Assembly: GCA_027604705.1 (NCBI GenBank)
Contig: JADHYV010000101.1
Location: forward strand, 1 to 54,300
Direction of reading: 5' to 3'
From: Allomyces arbusculus
Taxonomy: Eukaryota; Blastocladiomycota; Blastocladiomycetes; Blastocladiales; Blastocladiaceae
Length of the DNA stretch: 54,300 nucleotides
The notes under the pieces are model-generated. The model worked only from the letters and a program-made list of their open reading frames with translations, was not told the DNA's origin and ran no database searches. Position numbers and translations under genes: made by a program. This document shows, piece after piece, positions 35,301-45,837 of this stretch (the first letter of the stretch is position 1; every line of letters starts with the position of its first letter).

Positions 35301-36407
35301 TCGGTCAATTTCGTGGTACGATGGCGCTCCTCGGCTGTAGGATCAACCAAGTTAGTGTGTTGCGGACGGAGCGAGCAGTGGAAATCGGCAAACGTACGGC
35401 TCTTGACCCAGTCCGGGATCACCGACCATAACTGCAGCAGATTGGCCTTGACGTTCGGCACCTCAAGGTCCTTTTCCACCTCAAACGACTTGTAGAACGT
35501 GATGCCGAAAACGGCAATATCGACGCGCATGCGCGTGTGGAACGCGCGCGCCATGAGTCCCTCGTCCGACGAAAACTCGGTTACGAGCTTCTTCATGTTG
35601 TCGACGTGCGGGACGCGGAAGTTGCCGTCGAACGCGACCTGCGGCGACTTGAGATTGAACTATCGGGTGGACCAGGATGCGTGACCGCGAACAAGTCAGA
35701 AAAGTGCACTATCACGATGCGGTCGAATCAGCAACGTGTGCATACCTCCAGTGGCGGCATGTCCATGGCCATAATTTGCGAGTCGTCGTTCCACTTCTTC
35801 GGGTCCGTCTGTACCTGCACCTGGCGCGGCGTGACCTTGGACCAGACAGCAATCGGAAATCTAGGTGCATGACGGATTAGCCCAGAACACTCATCGGACA
35901 AATTAACGTGTTCTTCAAGAACAATGCAACGTACTGCTCGGGCAACGACGCCGCAAACTGGAACTTGAACCCGTCCGAATCAAACTCTTTGATCTCAAAC
36001 GCCGAAATGTTCATCGACGAAAGCGGCATCGACTTGACCTTGGCGCGAATGATCGCGGGCACCACGACAAAGTACATGAGAGGCACGAGTATGATTGTCA
36101 AGACGAACATGGCGAGCACGACGTGCAGGCAAATGAACTGCCGCTTGGTCAAGCGGCCGTTGCAGTAGTACCGCGGCGCCAGCGTCACGGCCTTTTTCGC
36201 GGCGGCGGCATCTTGCTCGTTCCCGGGTGTAGCGTCAGCTGCGTCCGGGTCTCGCGCAGGCGCTGGTGCCGCGGGCTTGTCGGATACTGCTGCCGCGTCG
36301 GGTGCCGGCGACGTCGCATCATCGTCGGGACTTCCAGGGTCGAACAGCGGCCTTCGGCTGGTCGTTGGCCGGTACCATGCCTTGACAACTTCAACGATCC
36401 CGACCAT
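26357..36407 (-). CDS. Giant DUF3712/Tag1-like single-pass membrane protein with tandem beta-rich repeats
   Basis: Exons 36407-35935, 35860-35746, 35659-35042 and 34966-26357 give 3,271 residues. Introns of 74-86 bases start GTACGT/GTATGC and join in frame. Residues 1-90 are cytosol-like and acidic/Ala-rich; one transmembrane helix lies at 91-120 (FICLHVVLAMFVLTIILVPL...); the rest is a long lumenal or extracellular region. The segment after the helix (SMPLSSMNISAFEIKEFDSDGFKF, then ISMANPTVATMTLPPTMFDFNLEGEILARLKIEGVVLKRG) matches the DUF3712 pattern of fungal proteins including yeast vacuolar Tag1, which acts in ending autophagy. At least 13 repeat units follow, each with a variant of 'GVxFGxSxxDxIxxFSKVxVxVPL'. 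The vacuole or another endomembrane is the likely site. Size is several times that of Tag1. The first ATG in frame is 36407; a small upstream exon cannot be excluded. Confidence 0.88.
30140..32227 (-). repeat. Recent internal tandem duplication in the giant repeat protein
   Basis: Two adjacent segments of about 348 codons (32227-31184 and 31183-about 30140) are far more alike than the other repeats. Shared landmarks are P-L-x-P-G-M near the start, IQIGYLA(I/V)GTFLNN, AKHLFDDNVPGTVA (VKHLFDDNVPGTVA in the first copy), SRDDTIDxLS and NGQASGLxLxAT. They lie in phase within one exon, consistent with unequal exchange. Confidence 0.8.
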
Positions 36408-38201
36408 GGCCAAAAGCAACGACGACAGACAGGGACGACGTGTAGAATCGGGTGCACGAGCGAACGCGCGGTGAAAAGTCGGGTCGTCGCTCGCGTCTAT
36501 GGACAGCTCCTCGTCGAGGACGGGTGCGTCTTGCGTCTATGTCGCACGGAAGCCGAGGCTATGCGCGCTCCGGCGGATCGAGATGGATGAACGATGCGAC
36601 GCGACGAGAGGGAGAGCGAGAGCGCGAGCGAGGTGATCACGCCCGGCGATCTACGCATACAAATACAAAAACACAAACGAAAAATAAACAGCACACAGCC
36701 CCGTGTCGGTTAGCCCGGAGACAACAATTGCAGCGACGCGTGTCAACAATGCCGTGGTGGCGTGCATCGTGCCATGGGCATGACGACGGTCCATGGTTGA
36801 TGGTTCGTGGTTGCAATCCACTCGTAACGCGCGTACACAGAGCCCGTCTCCATCAACACACTCGACCCGCTGCAGGCGACCCACTGTTTGCACAGTACAG
36901 CTTGCGTTTCAGGCAAGTTCGGGCGTCGGCGTTATGCAGCGCACACGTACCGGCGAGCCACGGCTGCAAATGGTTGGTGTGCGCACACTGCGGGGTGCTC
37001 GCGAATGGGTCGTCGCTGGAAGGATTGCAGAGGAGGTGGAGAGAAGCAAACGAGATCCGGTGGTCAGAGAGGATGGAGCATCGCGCAGTCGACGTGAAAG
37101 GTATCGTCTGGTATGTCGGTATGGTGTCGCACCAGATACTCCGTGCTCGTGCCTGTGGGCGTCAAGTTGAAGCACAGCGCAGGACCATGGAGTTGTGTGC
37201 CGCAACCGCCAGGTCGTGCGACATGCTCGTGCTTCGACAGCTCTCCAACACCGCCAAAGGCGTCCGTCGCGTTGCGGATGTCCATGGCCGGGTCCTTGTT
37301 TGCCGTTTCCCTGGGGCCTCGGCGCGCGCGGGCCCTTTACCTTGCGCCGATGCACAGTGGACCCGTGCTGCACGTCGGTTGGACCCAGGACCCAGAACGT
37401 GGCGTCAGTCGCGTCCTCCTCGACTCCCGGTTGGTCCATCGGCAACGCCGCGGCAAGGGTTGATGCAGGAAGAACAAGCAGGGGGCCACGGTGATCAGGT
37501 CACACGGCCGGGGGGTTCGGTGTGAAAATGTCGATGGTTCGAGCGGCGCTGGCGGCGGTTGGCACAGCGCGTGCAAGGTGGTTCCCTGCAGGGTTCTTTT
37601 CGGACGTGTTTCGAATCGGGCGGCGCACTCCGACTGCTTGTTGCAGCGGCATGGTTCGAGGGCAACAGTCGTTGCCACAAATGCCAACGTTCTGATAAAC
37701 ATCGTGTCACCCAGCTTGTTGAAAATTTGATTCAATCTTGGTTCATTTCCTCGATGTCGCTCCCTCCCCTCCCTCTCGTCAAGCGCGGTTCTCGTACATT
37801 CGATGGCTTGCCCGAGCAGCGCAGCCCTGCGCAGCGGCCCCAGACTGGTCGTGTCGTTGTAGTGAATGGGTCCGAAGTAGGGCACGATCCGGCGCGATTA
37901 TGAACCTGGGCCAAGGTCTATCCGGGTGGAGAAGAATGCGCCAGGTTGCGCCGCTTGGTTTGGCACTCTTGCCAGAATACGAGAGTCGGCCGTTGGTTTG
38001 ATTTCTGGGAACAAAAATGAATGCAGCAAAAGATCATGAACATGACCGGCTGGAAAGCAAGAAAGATGAAATGGGCAGAGAAGATGCCGAAGAGAATGAG
38101 TCAAATGTGCGTGATTCAGTGCCGACCAAAGGCACTCACCGTTGTCTTTTCCTGCCTGCCAACCATCACGACGCTGTTGCATACCGACCAGAAGAGCAGC
38201 A
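36408..38201. other. Gene-poor divergent interval
   Basis: 1.8 kb between the giant membrane-protein gene (-) and the F-box/LRR-like gene (+). Frames on both strands are Arg-rich or Cys-rich translations without domains, typical of non-coding GC-rich DNA. A purine-rich GAGAGCGAG stretch lies near 36601-36635. It probably holds both promoters; nothing else is supportable. Confidence 0.45.
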
Positions 38202-40226
38202 ATGGATCAGCAAGAGACTCGCAAGAGAGAGCATCACCACCCAGCTGTCAGCAAGGACAGCAACGACGATGGACCATTATCTGCTCGACTTGACGTTCTG
38301 TCCCTCAAAAATGAAGTCCAAAGAGTCGCAATGCGCGCTTCAGCACCCGTTGCTGTCATCCAAGTTGTGTCCGATGTGCTCGCGCCGCTGCTCATTTCGA
38401 AAATTGACGCTATCAATCTGCGCGCGACTTGCCGCGCTCTTGCACTTAATCGTGATCTGCTTGACCGCGGATTCGCTGTGATTCCTTCTAGCAAGTCGCA
38501 CGATTTTCTCGCGTCATTCAAGGACGCTGTTGAGCTGCTTGATTTCCAACAGCGTCCACCTCGACGCATCTTCTACTCATTGCCGCATGTTGCCGCGTCG
38601 GTGCAGTCCCTGTCCGTTGCTGCACCCGAACGCGAAGTGATTGCCGTCTCGCCGTTCATGGACCAATCTTCCCTCCCGCGCGACATGTCTGAAGCTGCTG
38701 ATGGGCTCTTTGTCGCGCTAACGCGCCTCGAGCAGCTCCGTCATCTCGAAATCCCCGCGTACCCGACGCAATGGTCCCTATGGATTTGTTCCGCTCTCAC
38801 TTCAGCGCAGACAGATCGCGCTCGCAGTGCTGGTGTAGAGCACCCTCAACTATTGCTGCCACGACTCGAAAGCATCTCTCTCTATCTCCCGCCGGCGTGG
38901 CGACGTGCCAAGTTGATCACGCCGCGTCAGCCTCTCCCGACGGCAGACGTTGCAGGCGGTGCCACTCGTGCAGACCAAGAGCGTCGGCCAGTGGAGCTCA
39001 TTTCGCAAGGAGTCAGCGCGTTTCTCGATTGCCTTGCCGGTCGCCCAATCAGCGCATTGGCACTCTCACAGCTCCAAGTCTCGCCAAGCGAGCTCGAACT
39101 CGAATCGTGGGCGTATCAAATCAACCAACTCCCGGCGTTGACCGAACTGACAATCGACACCATGTCGCCAACCGAAAAATGTTTCGCCGAGCTGGCCCCG
39201 ACGCTGCTCCGCTTGCGTTCATTGCGCATGTACCAGTCGATTTTGCGGCCCAGTGTGCTTGAAATTCTGCGCGATACCCTATTCCCCCCGCTGCCCAACC
39301 AATCGCTACTCGAGACCCTCGTCATCGACTCATGTGTCGTCGACAGCAACGCCATTGTGCCGTTCTTGCAGACTGCTCGACATCATGTGCGCGCACTTGA
39401 CGTGTCGCACTTGTCGCTCAGTGCCGACGAGCTAGGCAAGATCGTTCAACCAGCATCCCCGGATGCCCGCCGTGCTCTGACGCTTCGAGCGCACGGAGCG
39501 CCGCCGCGAAATCCAGTTTCGTGGATGCAGACGCTCTCGTTACAGCTCACGCAAGTCAACCTGGCCGATTTCTGGCTTCCTTGGAGCGCTATTCAGGTGT
39601 TAATTGGTCGGCCGCAGTTGCGGTGGGCAGCCGTCAAGCCAGGACCCGACCCGCCTTTGCGGAGCAGTCCGAGATCGGCGCGGTGGCGCGGTCCGACTTT
39701 GCCGCCGCACTTTGATCTCGCAGCACCAGCACCGCTCGCAAATTCGGTCGAGGCAAGCGGCCATGTGACGCTGTCGTCGGGTTTGATCCTGTCGCTCGAC
39801 TGGGACCACGGCGCCAAGATGGCCGCAGCAATTCGTCTCGTGCGGGCGCAAGATCCTCCGACGCTCGTAACGTTGCATTTCCGCAAGTTACAGAACCGCA
39901 AGCGGCCGCGCGTGCGGTACCATGTCGGCGGCCCGCCCATGCTCCAGCGACAGTCGCCTCGGCCCGCACCGCCGCCGTCGATACCTCTGGGCCGCGAGCC
40001 ATGGCGCGTGGCTGCCGAAAATGACCGCCGCGACTGGTCGATTGTGTGGTCACTTGGCCGCCGACTTCTCGATCGGATCCGGCGTGAGCGGCTCGTGTAC
40101 GACGCGGTGCAGGACGCATGTATCACAGAAGACGAGGCGAGAGAGCTGCAGTACATGGTGGACGGTGGGGATGGGGACGAAGCGGACGAGTCGGGGCCGC
40201 CGCAGGTCGAATGTAATCAAATGTAA
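38202..40226 (+). CDS. F-box-like, leucine-rich-repeat protein
   Basis: A single open frame of 674 residues from the first ATG in frame. Residues about 45-90 (VIQVVSDVLAPLLISKIDAINLRATCRALA) have an F-box-like helical pattern: VxxVLxPLL, then a Leu/Arg helix ending CRAL. Leucine-rich elements follow: LTRLEQLRHLEIP, LPRLESISLYLP, LPALTELTIDTM, TLLRLRSLRMYQS, LLETLVIDSCVVDSN, VRALDVSHLSL. F-box/LRR proteins usually pick substrates for SCF ubiquitin ligases; that role is inferred because the F-box is weak. The C-terminal part is basic (RKLQNRKRPRVRYHVG). A broken copy of its last third lies just downstream. Codons are GC3-rich and the frame is clean, so it is probably functional. Confidence 0.75.
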   Translation: MDQQETRKREHHHPAVSKDSNDDGPLSARLDVLSLKNEVQRVAMRASAPVAVIQVVSDVLAPLLISKIDAINLRATCRALALNRDLLDRGFAVIPSSKSHDFLASFKDAVELLDFQQRPPRRIFYSLPHVAASVQSLSVAAPEREVIAVSPFMDQSSLPRDMSEAADGLFVALTRLEQLRHLEIPAYPTQWSLWICSALTSAQTDRARSAGVEHPQLLLPRLESISLYLPPAWRRAKLITPRQPLPTADVAGGATRADQERRPVELISQGVSAFLDCLAGRPISALALSQLQVSPSELELESWAYQINQLPALTELTIDTMSPTEKCFAELAPTLLRLRSLRMYQSILRPSVLEILRDTLFPPLPNQSLLETLVIDSCVVDSNAIVPFLQTARHHVRALDVSHLSLSADELGKIVQPASPDARRALTLRAHGAPPRNPVSWMQTLSLQLTQVNLADFWLPWSAIQVLIGRPQLRWAAVKPGPDPPLRSSPRSARWRGPTLPPHFDLAAPAPLANSVEASGHVTLSSGLILSLDWDHGAKMAAAIRLVRAQDPPTLVTLHFRKLQNRKRPRVRYHVGGPPMLQRQSPRPAPPPSIPLGREPWRVAAENDRRDWSIVWSLGRRLLDRIRRERLVYDAVQDACITEDEARELQYMVDGGDGDEADESGPPQVECNQM

Positions 40227-40357
40227 GCGTGAAAAGATGAAACGGCGCTGGGTGGATCATGGAGAGTTTGCAAGGCTCCTCTTTGCAGACTGGTGGGCAG
40301 ATTAAACCACCGCCAAGTGATATGTCCTCAAAGCAAGATCGGTCGGAATGGGAAATG

Positions 40358-40373
40358 CCCCCCCCCCCCCCCC
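40358..40373. repeat. 16-base C homopolymer
   Basis: Sixteen consecutive C between the F-box/LRR-like gene and its broken copy. It may mark a duplication junction or a replication-slippage site. Its length could also be an assembly uncertainty. Confidence 0.9.
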
Positions 40374-40499
40374 AATGACCCTCCATCGAGTTAGCAATGG
40401 CGGTCAGGTTTGCATTTCTGGATTTGTACAGGGTCCGCCTGCCAACCGCGCACTCATGACTCATTTCCGTCGGGTCTTCGCGCCTGTAACAGATATCGG

Positions 40500-41175
40500 C
40501 TGCACTCGTCGTGCATCTACAGGTCCACATTGCGACCTCGCGCGCTCACGATTCTTGGCAACGAACTCTTCCCAAAATTCCCCGGCAAAACACTGCTTGA
40601 TACGCTCGTCGTCAACTCCTGTGTCGCTGATAGCAACGCTCTCGCGTCGTGATTGTTGACTGCTCGACACCATGTGCGCGTCTTTGAGGCCTCGGGCTTG
40701 CCGCTCAAGCCCGACGAACTGACCAGGATCATTCAAAAGGGACTTCCAGACTTCCAGACGCTCGACGTGCCCTGGCGCTTGGGCTGAACCCCAAGGCGCG
40801 CAGCTCTGATAATTTCGTTCGGTCGGTCCCGTTGGAGCTGACGCATGTCAACCTGAACGATGCCAAGCTGCCGTGGACCGCGATCCTGATGCTCATCAAT
40901 CAGTCGCAGCTGCACTGGACTGCTGTCAAGCCCGATCCCGACAGTTCGCAATCGGCACACCAACCGACTAGACCCGTGGTTGTTCTTGATGGAAAGGCGC
41001 GGGGAGAGCTTGTTCATATTGACCCGATACTAACGAAAAGGGCGCCTGTCCATTCGAGATTGGTCCTGTGCTCGACTGGGCCGTGAACGCCAGAGATGGC
41101 TGCAGCAATCCGACTTGTCCGCCTGCAGGACCCGCCAACGCTCGTCGTTCATATTCGCCATGCGAGCGGACTTTC
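40500..41175 (+). pseudogene. Broken C-terminal copy of the F-box/LRR-like gene
   Basis: TLLDTLVVNSCVADSNALAS aligns with SLLETLVIDSCVVDSNAIVP of the intact gene. It is followed, after a stop, by TARHHVRVFEASGLPLKPDEL (intact: TARHHVRALDVSHLSLSADEL). Then, in another frame, come LTHVNLNDAKLPWTAILMLI (intact: LTQVNLADFWLPWSAIQVLI) and finally MAAAIRLVRLQDPPTLVV (intact: MAAAIRLVRAQDPPTLVT). The order is the same, the first about 360 residues are missing, and there are stops and frame changes. It is clearly a 5'-truncated pseudogene. Confidence 0.88.
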
Positions 41176-41626
41176 GACTTGGGGAGGTGCAACACCCTGA
41201 CAGCTCCTTTTGAACTGCGGAGAGAAGTGTCAGGATCGCGAGAATGAAAATAGATGATCACTGGAGTGTTTGAATCTCTTGGATGGCCTCATACTTGATG
41301 GTGAGGTTTTGCCCTGGCATCGCCGATGCGAGATGATTGGCCGTGTGGTCCTGACTAGTTCCAGCGTGAACTGCGCACACAACATGTTGTTGAGTGATTA
41401 TGTCGCATGCGAAAACCTGAAGGCTTGATAGCAGTGCATTCAGTCGGACCAAGTATTTGCTGATGTAAACGAGTCGAGTGTTGCTGAAATGGAACCTCTA
41501 TGCTTTGGTCCTTCTGATGCAGAGCAGCTATGGTTCAAAAGTTGCACACAGGCCGAGGGAAACACAATTTTGTGTTTGGGCCGATGGGGGTTTTGGAAGT
41601 GTTCCAGTGGGCGACCAGCGGATAGG

Positions 41627-42442
41627 TCAAGTAAGTGCCTCAGCAAGATTTTGCAGCGGGCGACCTGCAAAATTGGTCACAGCTGGATCAACAAGGGCGG
41701 GACTCGCAGTCCCTGTGGCATTCAAATCGGAATTGAGACGGTAGAGCATGGTCGGCGTGATGGTACGGCGTGGAGGGGCCTGATCCTTAGCAGATGCTGG
41801 GTACGGAACGCCAAACAGCAGCGACGTGTACGAGTGCGACTTGATTTTCTGGTCAAACCAAGCTGAGCGCTTCATCTTGGACGAACCGGTGGCTCCTGCG
41901 CGTCGCGCCAAGCCCCAGAGCTGACTCGAGATGGAAACACCTTTTATGAAAATGAAGGGGCGCATCGCAGCCTCGGCCGAATCGGGAACATGGCCAAAGA
42001 GGAAATTTTTGCGGCCCTGAGCGCCATGACCAACGCATCCATGTCGGGCCACACGACCTCGGTCACCTTGCTCACGCGCAACGACACGACACGCCTCGTT
42101 CAAATGCGCTGCAAACAAGAGCACACGCCAGAAGGCATGTGGCACACGAGCATGCCCATGGCAAGCTGCCGCAACGTGAAGTCGTCGAAACCACAGCGAC
42201 GGCCCGGGTGCACCTGCAACGTCAGCATAACACATTTTTCCGTAATGATTGCCTCTGGAGAGTCCTTCTTCAGCGAGGCAGTAATCTTGGCCAGTTCGAT
42301 GCCGGAAATCAGATTTTCGTGACAGGCAGTCAAGATCTGGCGACGAAAAGCGGAGGGGCGGTGTTGGTCGTAGAATGCAAACGCTTGGGCAGCCAAGTCT
42401 AAGGATGCACAGGTCAGCGCTCCTGAGACTTGAGCAAAGCAA
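41627..42442 (-). pseudogene. DUF6604-family relic, C-terminal half only
   Basis: This fragment aligns with the C-terminal half of the copy at 43074-45837. TLRQLAMGM pairs with TMRQLAMDL, AHLNEACRVVAREQGD with AHLYEACCVAAREQGD, VPDSAEAAMR with VPESAESAMR, and LLFGVPYP with LLFGVPIP. A segment HAFWRVLLFAAHLNEA fits the DUF6604 helix before HLYNAL known in fungal members. The reading frame switches at least once, between LRQLAMGM and HAFWRV. The N-terminal half is absent; similarity weakens beyond 41440. It lies in tandem, same strand, downstream of the longer copy. Confidence 0.82.
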
Positions 42443-43073
42443 TCTGATTCGAATTCTCAGTCACACTCGCACCCCTTTCTACCTTCCAGAACACGTTCGA
42501 AGTAACTGCCAGCCATCAGGGGCCATGACGTGCTTTCAAAAATCTCGTCTTTACAACACTGGTAGGCTCCAGGTCACTGCCACGAGATACACGGAGCCAA
42601 GGCATGATAATGTTTACTCCTTTCCACAAAGCTCATCATTCGTGCAAGCTCAAAACAAACATTGACGGAAGATGTGAAAGCATATATGAGAAAGGTCTCG
42701 ACTTCGGTCCTGTGCGGCAGTGTTGAAATGCCCAGCTTCGATATACACTGCTGCTCGGTCAACAGCATGCGGGACGTGGACATTCGGCCGATCTGGCCAG
42801 TCAAGGATAACTAACTATCCTGGTCCAATCCTCGCCATGATCGAGAAAAGTGATGACAACTTCACCAAGCATTGGCGCGTTGCTCTCTCCAGCACACATT
42901 TTGATGACTTCAAGTTGATGATCGCAAGAACGGCACCCTTGTTACGACATGTTTGGGCGAAAACCCAGTTTTGAGCGAGATCCTTGTTTTGAGGGAGCTC
43001 TCACATTTGAACGAGCTCACAGAGCGAGCGCGTGCATGTTTGAACTGCTGCAGTCAGCAGCAAAAAAGAACAA
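42443..43073. other. Spacer between the two DUF6604 copies
   Basis: AT-richer, no domain or long frame. Nothing supportable seen. Confidence 0.4.
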
Positions 43074-45837
43074 TCAACCATTTGTGACGAACACACAGAC
43101 AGAGACTTGGCACCAATGACAACGGCGCACCAAAAGCGAAGAACGGTGGACAAGCTTGGAAACGTCAGCCTCACTCCATTCCTCTGTGGTGCGCGGCTCC
43201 CGAGCCGCTGTTGCCTTGGCGCCAAGCGCGCCATGCATCTTGACCCACCCGCGCAAAAACTCGGCCGCATCCTGCACGATGCCAAGACTCTGGCAGTCTC
43301 TCTTGCGCCACATCGAATCGGTATACCACCAGTCGTTGATGACGAGCCCGACGAATTGCGTCAAGTCGTGGGCTCGGACCAATTGGTCCCCCTTGCGCCC
43401 AAACTGGCTGAGCACCCTGTCATGCAAATGGTCCATCATGGCCAGCCAAATCCACGCAACGGGCGTGCAGGCCGAGTTAATCAAAGTGGAGAAGGTCCTG
43501 CTCGCTGCGCACGAGTTCGCGCATAAACGTGAGCAACTGGGTCGAGCAGAGGCGCACATCGGGGGCAAGCGCCCAATCAGAAGGCAAGCCAGGCGCCTCA
43601 GCAGGACCTGGGAGCGGGCGACCGACAAATCCGGTATTGCATTCAGGGGTCGATAATGGCGGGACTCACCACACCCGTGACGAAAAAATCGGCAACGAGG
43701 CGATGAAGCAGGCCCGACATGAGTGTACGACGTCGTGGTTCCGGCTCGTCGTCGACGGTCGGGATCGGAACGCCAAAGAGCAGCGACGTAGAGGAATGCA
43801 GCTTGATGTGCCGGTCAAAACTCGTCTTTCTCTTCATTCCGGCAGTGCAGTCCTCTGGCCAGCGCGTTGCGCCAGATCTCACAATGGCGCCGAGATCGAC
43901 GCCCCCTTCATGAGATTGAACGACCGCATTGCCGACTCGGCCGATTCGGGAACGCGACCGTAACAGACGTTTTCGCGGCCGGAGAGCGTCATGAACGCGT
44001 CCATGTCGGGCCACACGACCTCGGGGTCACCTTGCTCGCGCGCAGCGACACAGCACGCCTCGTACAGATGCGCACGTCGGGTGCACGGGCAGGTCCATGG
44101 CGAGCTGCCGCATGGTGAATTCGCAGAACCCGCACCACCAAGGGTGAAACTGGAACAGCTGCACCACGTGGTCAGTGCCTCTCTCGTGCGCAATAACAGG
44201 TTCCGGGTAGTCCCTTTCCAACATGGCATGTGCCTTGATGCTACTCATGCTAAAGCTCAGGTTGGGTTGAAACGGGGTGTTGTTGCCGCCACGAAGTTCG
44301 GCACAACAGTGCTCATCCCGGTCGTAGAACAATTCAAGTGCGGGCCACAAGTATGCGCGGGTCCACTGCAGCGTTTGGCGGCCAAGAACAACATCAGATT
44401 CGAGGCACTTGGCCACATCAAGATAAGCCTCTGCGACAAATGATAAAACCTCTGCAGCAAAGACGAGCGGGAGAGATAGTCGATGACCCTTCGAGTTGCG
44501 GGTGAGCTGGCGCAACTCATTGGTGAAATAATCCAACCCAGTGTTTCTCCTGTGCCAAATGGCTAATCATGTAGGAGCTATACATTGCAGTCATGAGCCT
44601 GGGTGTGATGAAATTCAGCTCAACATCGCTCGTGGCCATGGTATGTCCAGCCCATCTGCTTCGTCAATGCACGTCTGCAAGGCCTTCAACGTTGTCGAGG
44701 AAGCACTCACTTCCTGCCGTTGATACTGGGGACTGGCCATAAACTCGGCGAGCGACATTCTTGTGGGGCAGAGCGCATGGAGAAGCCGCGTCATGGGCAC
44801 GCGCGGTTCAGCAAATGACGCGACCATGGCCACGAGCTTAGCTTCCACGTCGCACACAAGTTCCACGGCCGTGTTTGCCAGATGAGCAACCGTCATCAAA
44901 TCGAGCTCGCCAGTGCGATACTGGGCCCACAAATGGCGCACAAACTGCCAAAATGTAGCCAGTTCATTGAATGCGTCCTGGGTGGCCACGAGCATATCCA
45001 TGGCGTCAGCTTCAGCCTCATATGTGACATCCGGCTGTTTTGGCACTGGAGCGGCGGTAGACGTTGTGGCAACTGGGAAAATCGTCGAATCGTCAGGGAG
45101 CCCACACCACAGGCCTCGTGATCGTAGGCACAACTTTCGTCCTTGTCCACCGCCAAGAGAACGGCAAATAGGTTCGAGAGCGACACATTGTTGTCCAATG
45201 GACTCACAGCATTTCCATTCGACGAGTTGCCAGAAGCGCGCTTGCGGTTCGCTGAAATCACGCAGTGGAGCAACAAAGTCTCGAGAACTTGCCCGAGCAC
45301 GAAAATGAAGTAGAAGTGCTTGGCATTCTCGGCCTTGCGAGCCTCCGACGTGTCGCCCATACCCAGCTGCGAGAGCCTTTCAGCGCACACACGACGCTCG
45401 CGAATCGCACATGTCACCCATTTGAAGACCGTAAACGGGACAGCGACTGCGACTGCAGAGCCGGCGATCTTTTCGGCAAGAACGATAATGTCGCTTGTCG
45501 GCGACTTTACTCGTTGGTTCTGGCATGGAGCTGCTAGTGGCAGACGTCGCAACCGTCGCTGGCGACAGCTGCATCTGCTTGTGCGACTCACGTTTTTTTT
45601 GCTCATGGTCTTGCGCTTCTTGCGTTTGGCTGTGCGAGAGATGGGAACGAGCGGCGCGCGACCAGTCCGATATGGCTGAGCACGATGGCACTTCAAATTG
45701 GGAAACTTGCGAATGGACTGCGCCGTGGCCACGAGCCACGTCGCAAGTCGGTTCGTGTCGGCCTTGTACTGTCGGTAGCTGTTGAGCAGGTCCGTGGGCA
45801 ACTGCACGCGTTCCTCTCTGGTGTGGGCAATGGTCAT
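43074..45837 (-). pseudogene. DUF6604-family gene, near full length but interrupted
   Basis: From ATG 45837 the order is that of fungal DUF6604 proteins: YRQYKADTNRLATWL; AKRKKRK; SDIIVLAEKIAGSA; HFYFIFVLGQVLETLL; SNLFAVLLAV; then EADAMDMLVATQDAFNELATFWQFVRHLW with TGELDLMTVAHLANTAVEL; GHRLSLPLVFAAEVL; AHLYEACCVAAREQGDPEVVWPDMDAF; LLFGVPIP; and a final part near INDWWYTDSMWRKRDCQ. Likely introns are 45591-45520 (GTGAGT...CCAG, 72 bases) and possibly one of 62 bases near 45132-45071. Other frame changes have no good splice sites. A TGA stands where the sister relic has a conserved Trp (SAPL-stop against SSQLW). I therefore call it a probable pseudogene; heavy splicing of a live gene is the alternative. 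Function of the family is unknown. Confidence 0.72.

Noticed and set aside
36452-37525. 357-codon plus frame between the giant gene and the F-box/LRR gene
   Set aside because: Arg/Gly-rich translation with no domain and no codon bias like the confirmed genes; typical of GC-rich non-coding DNA.
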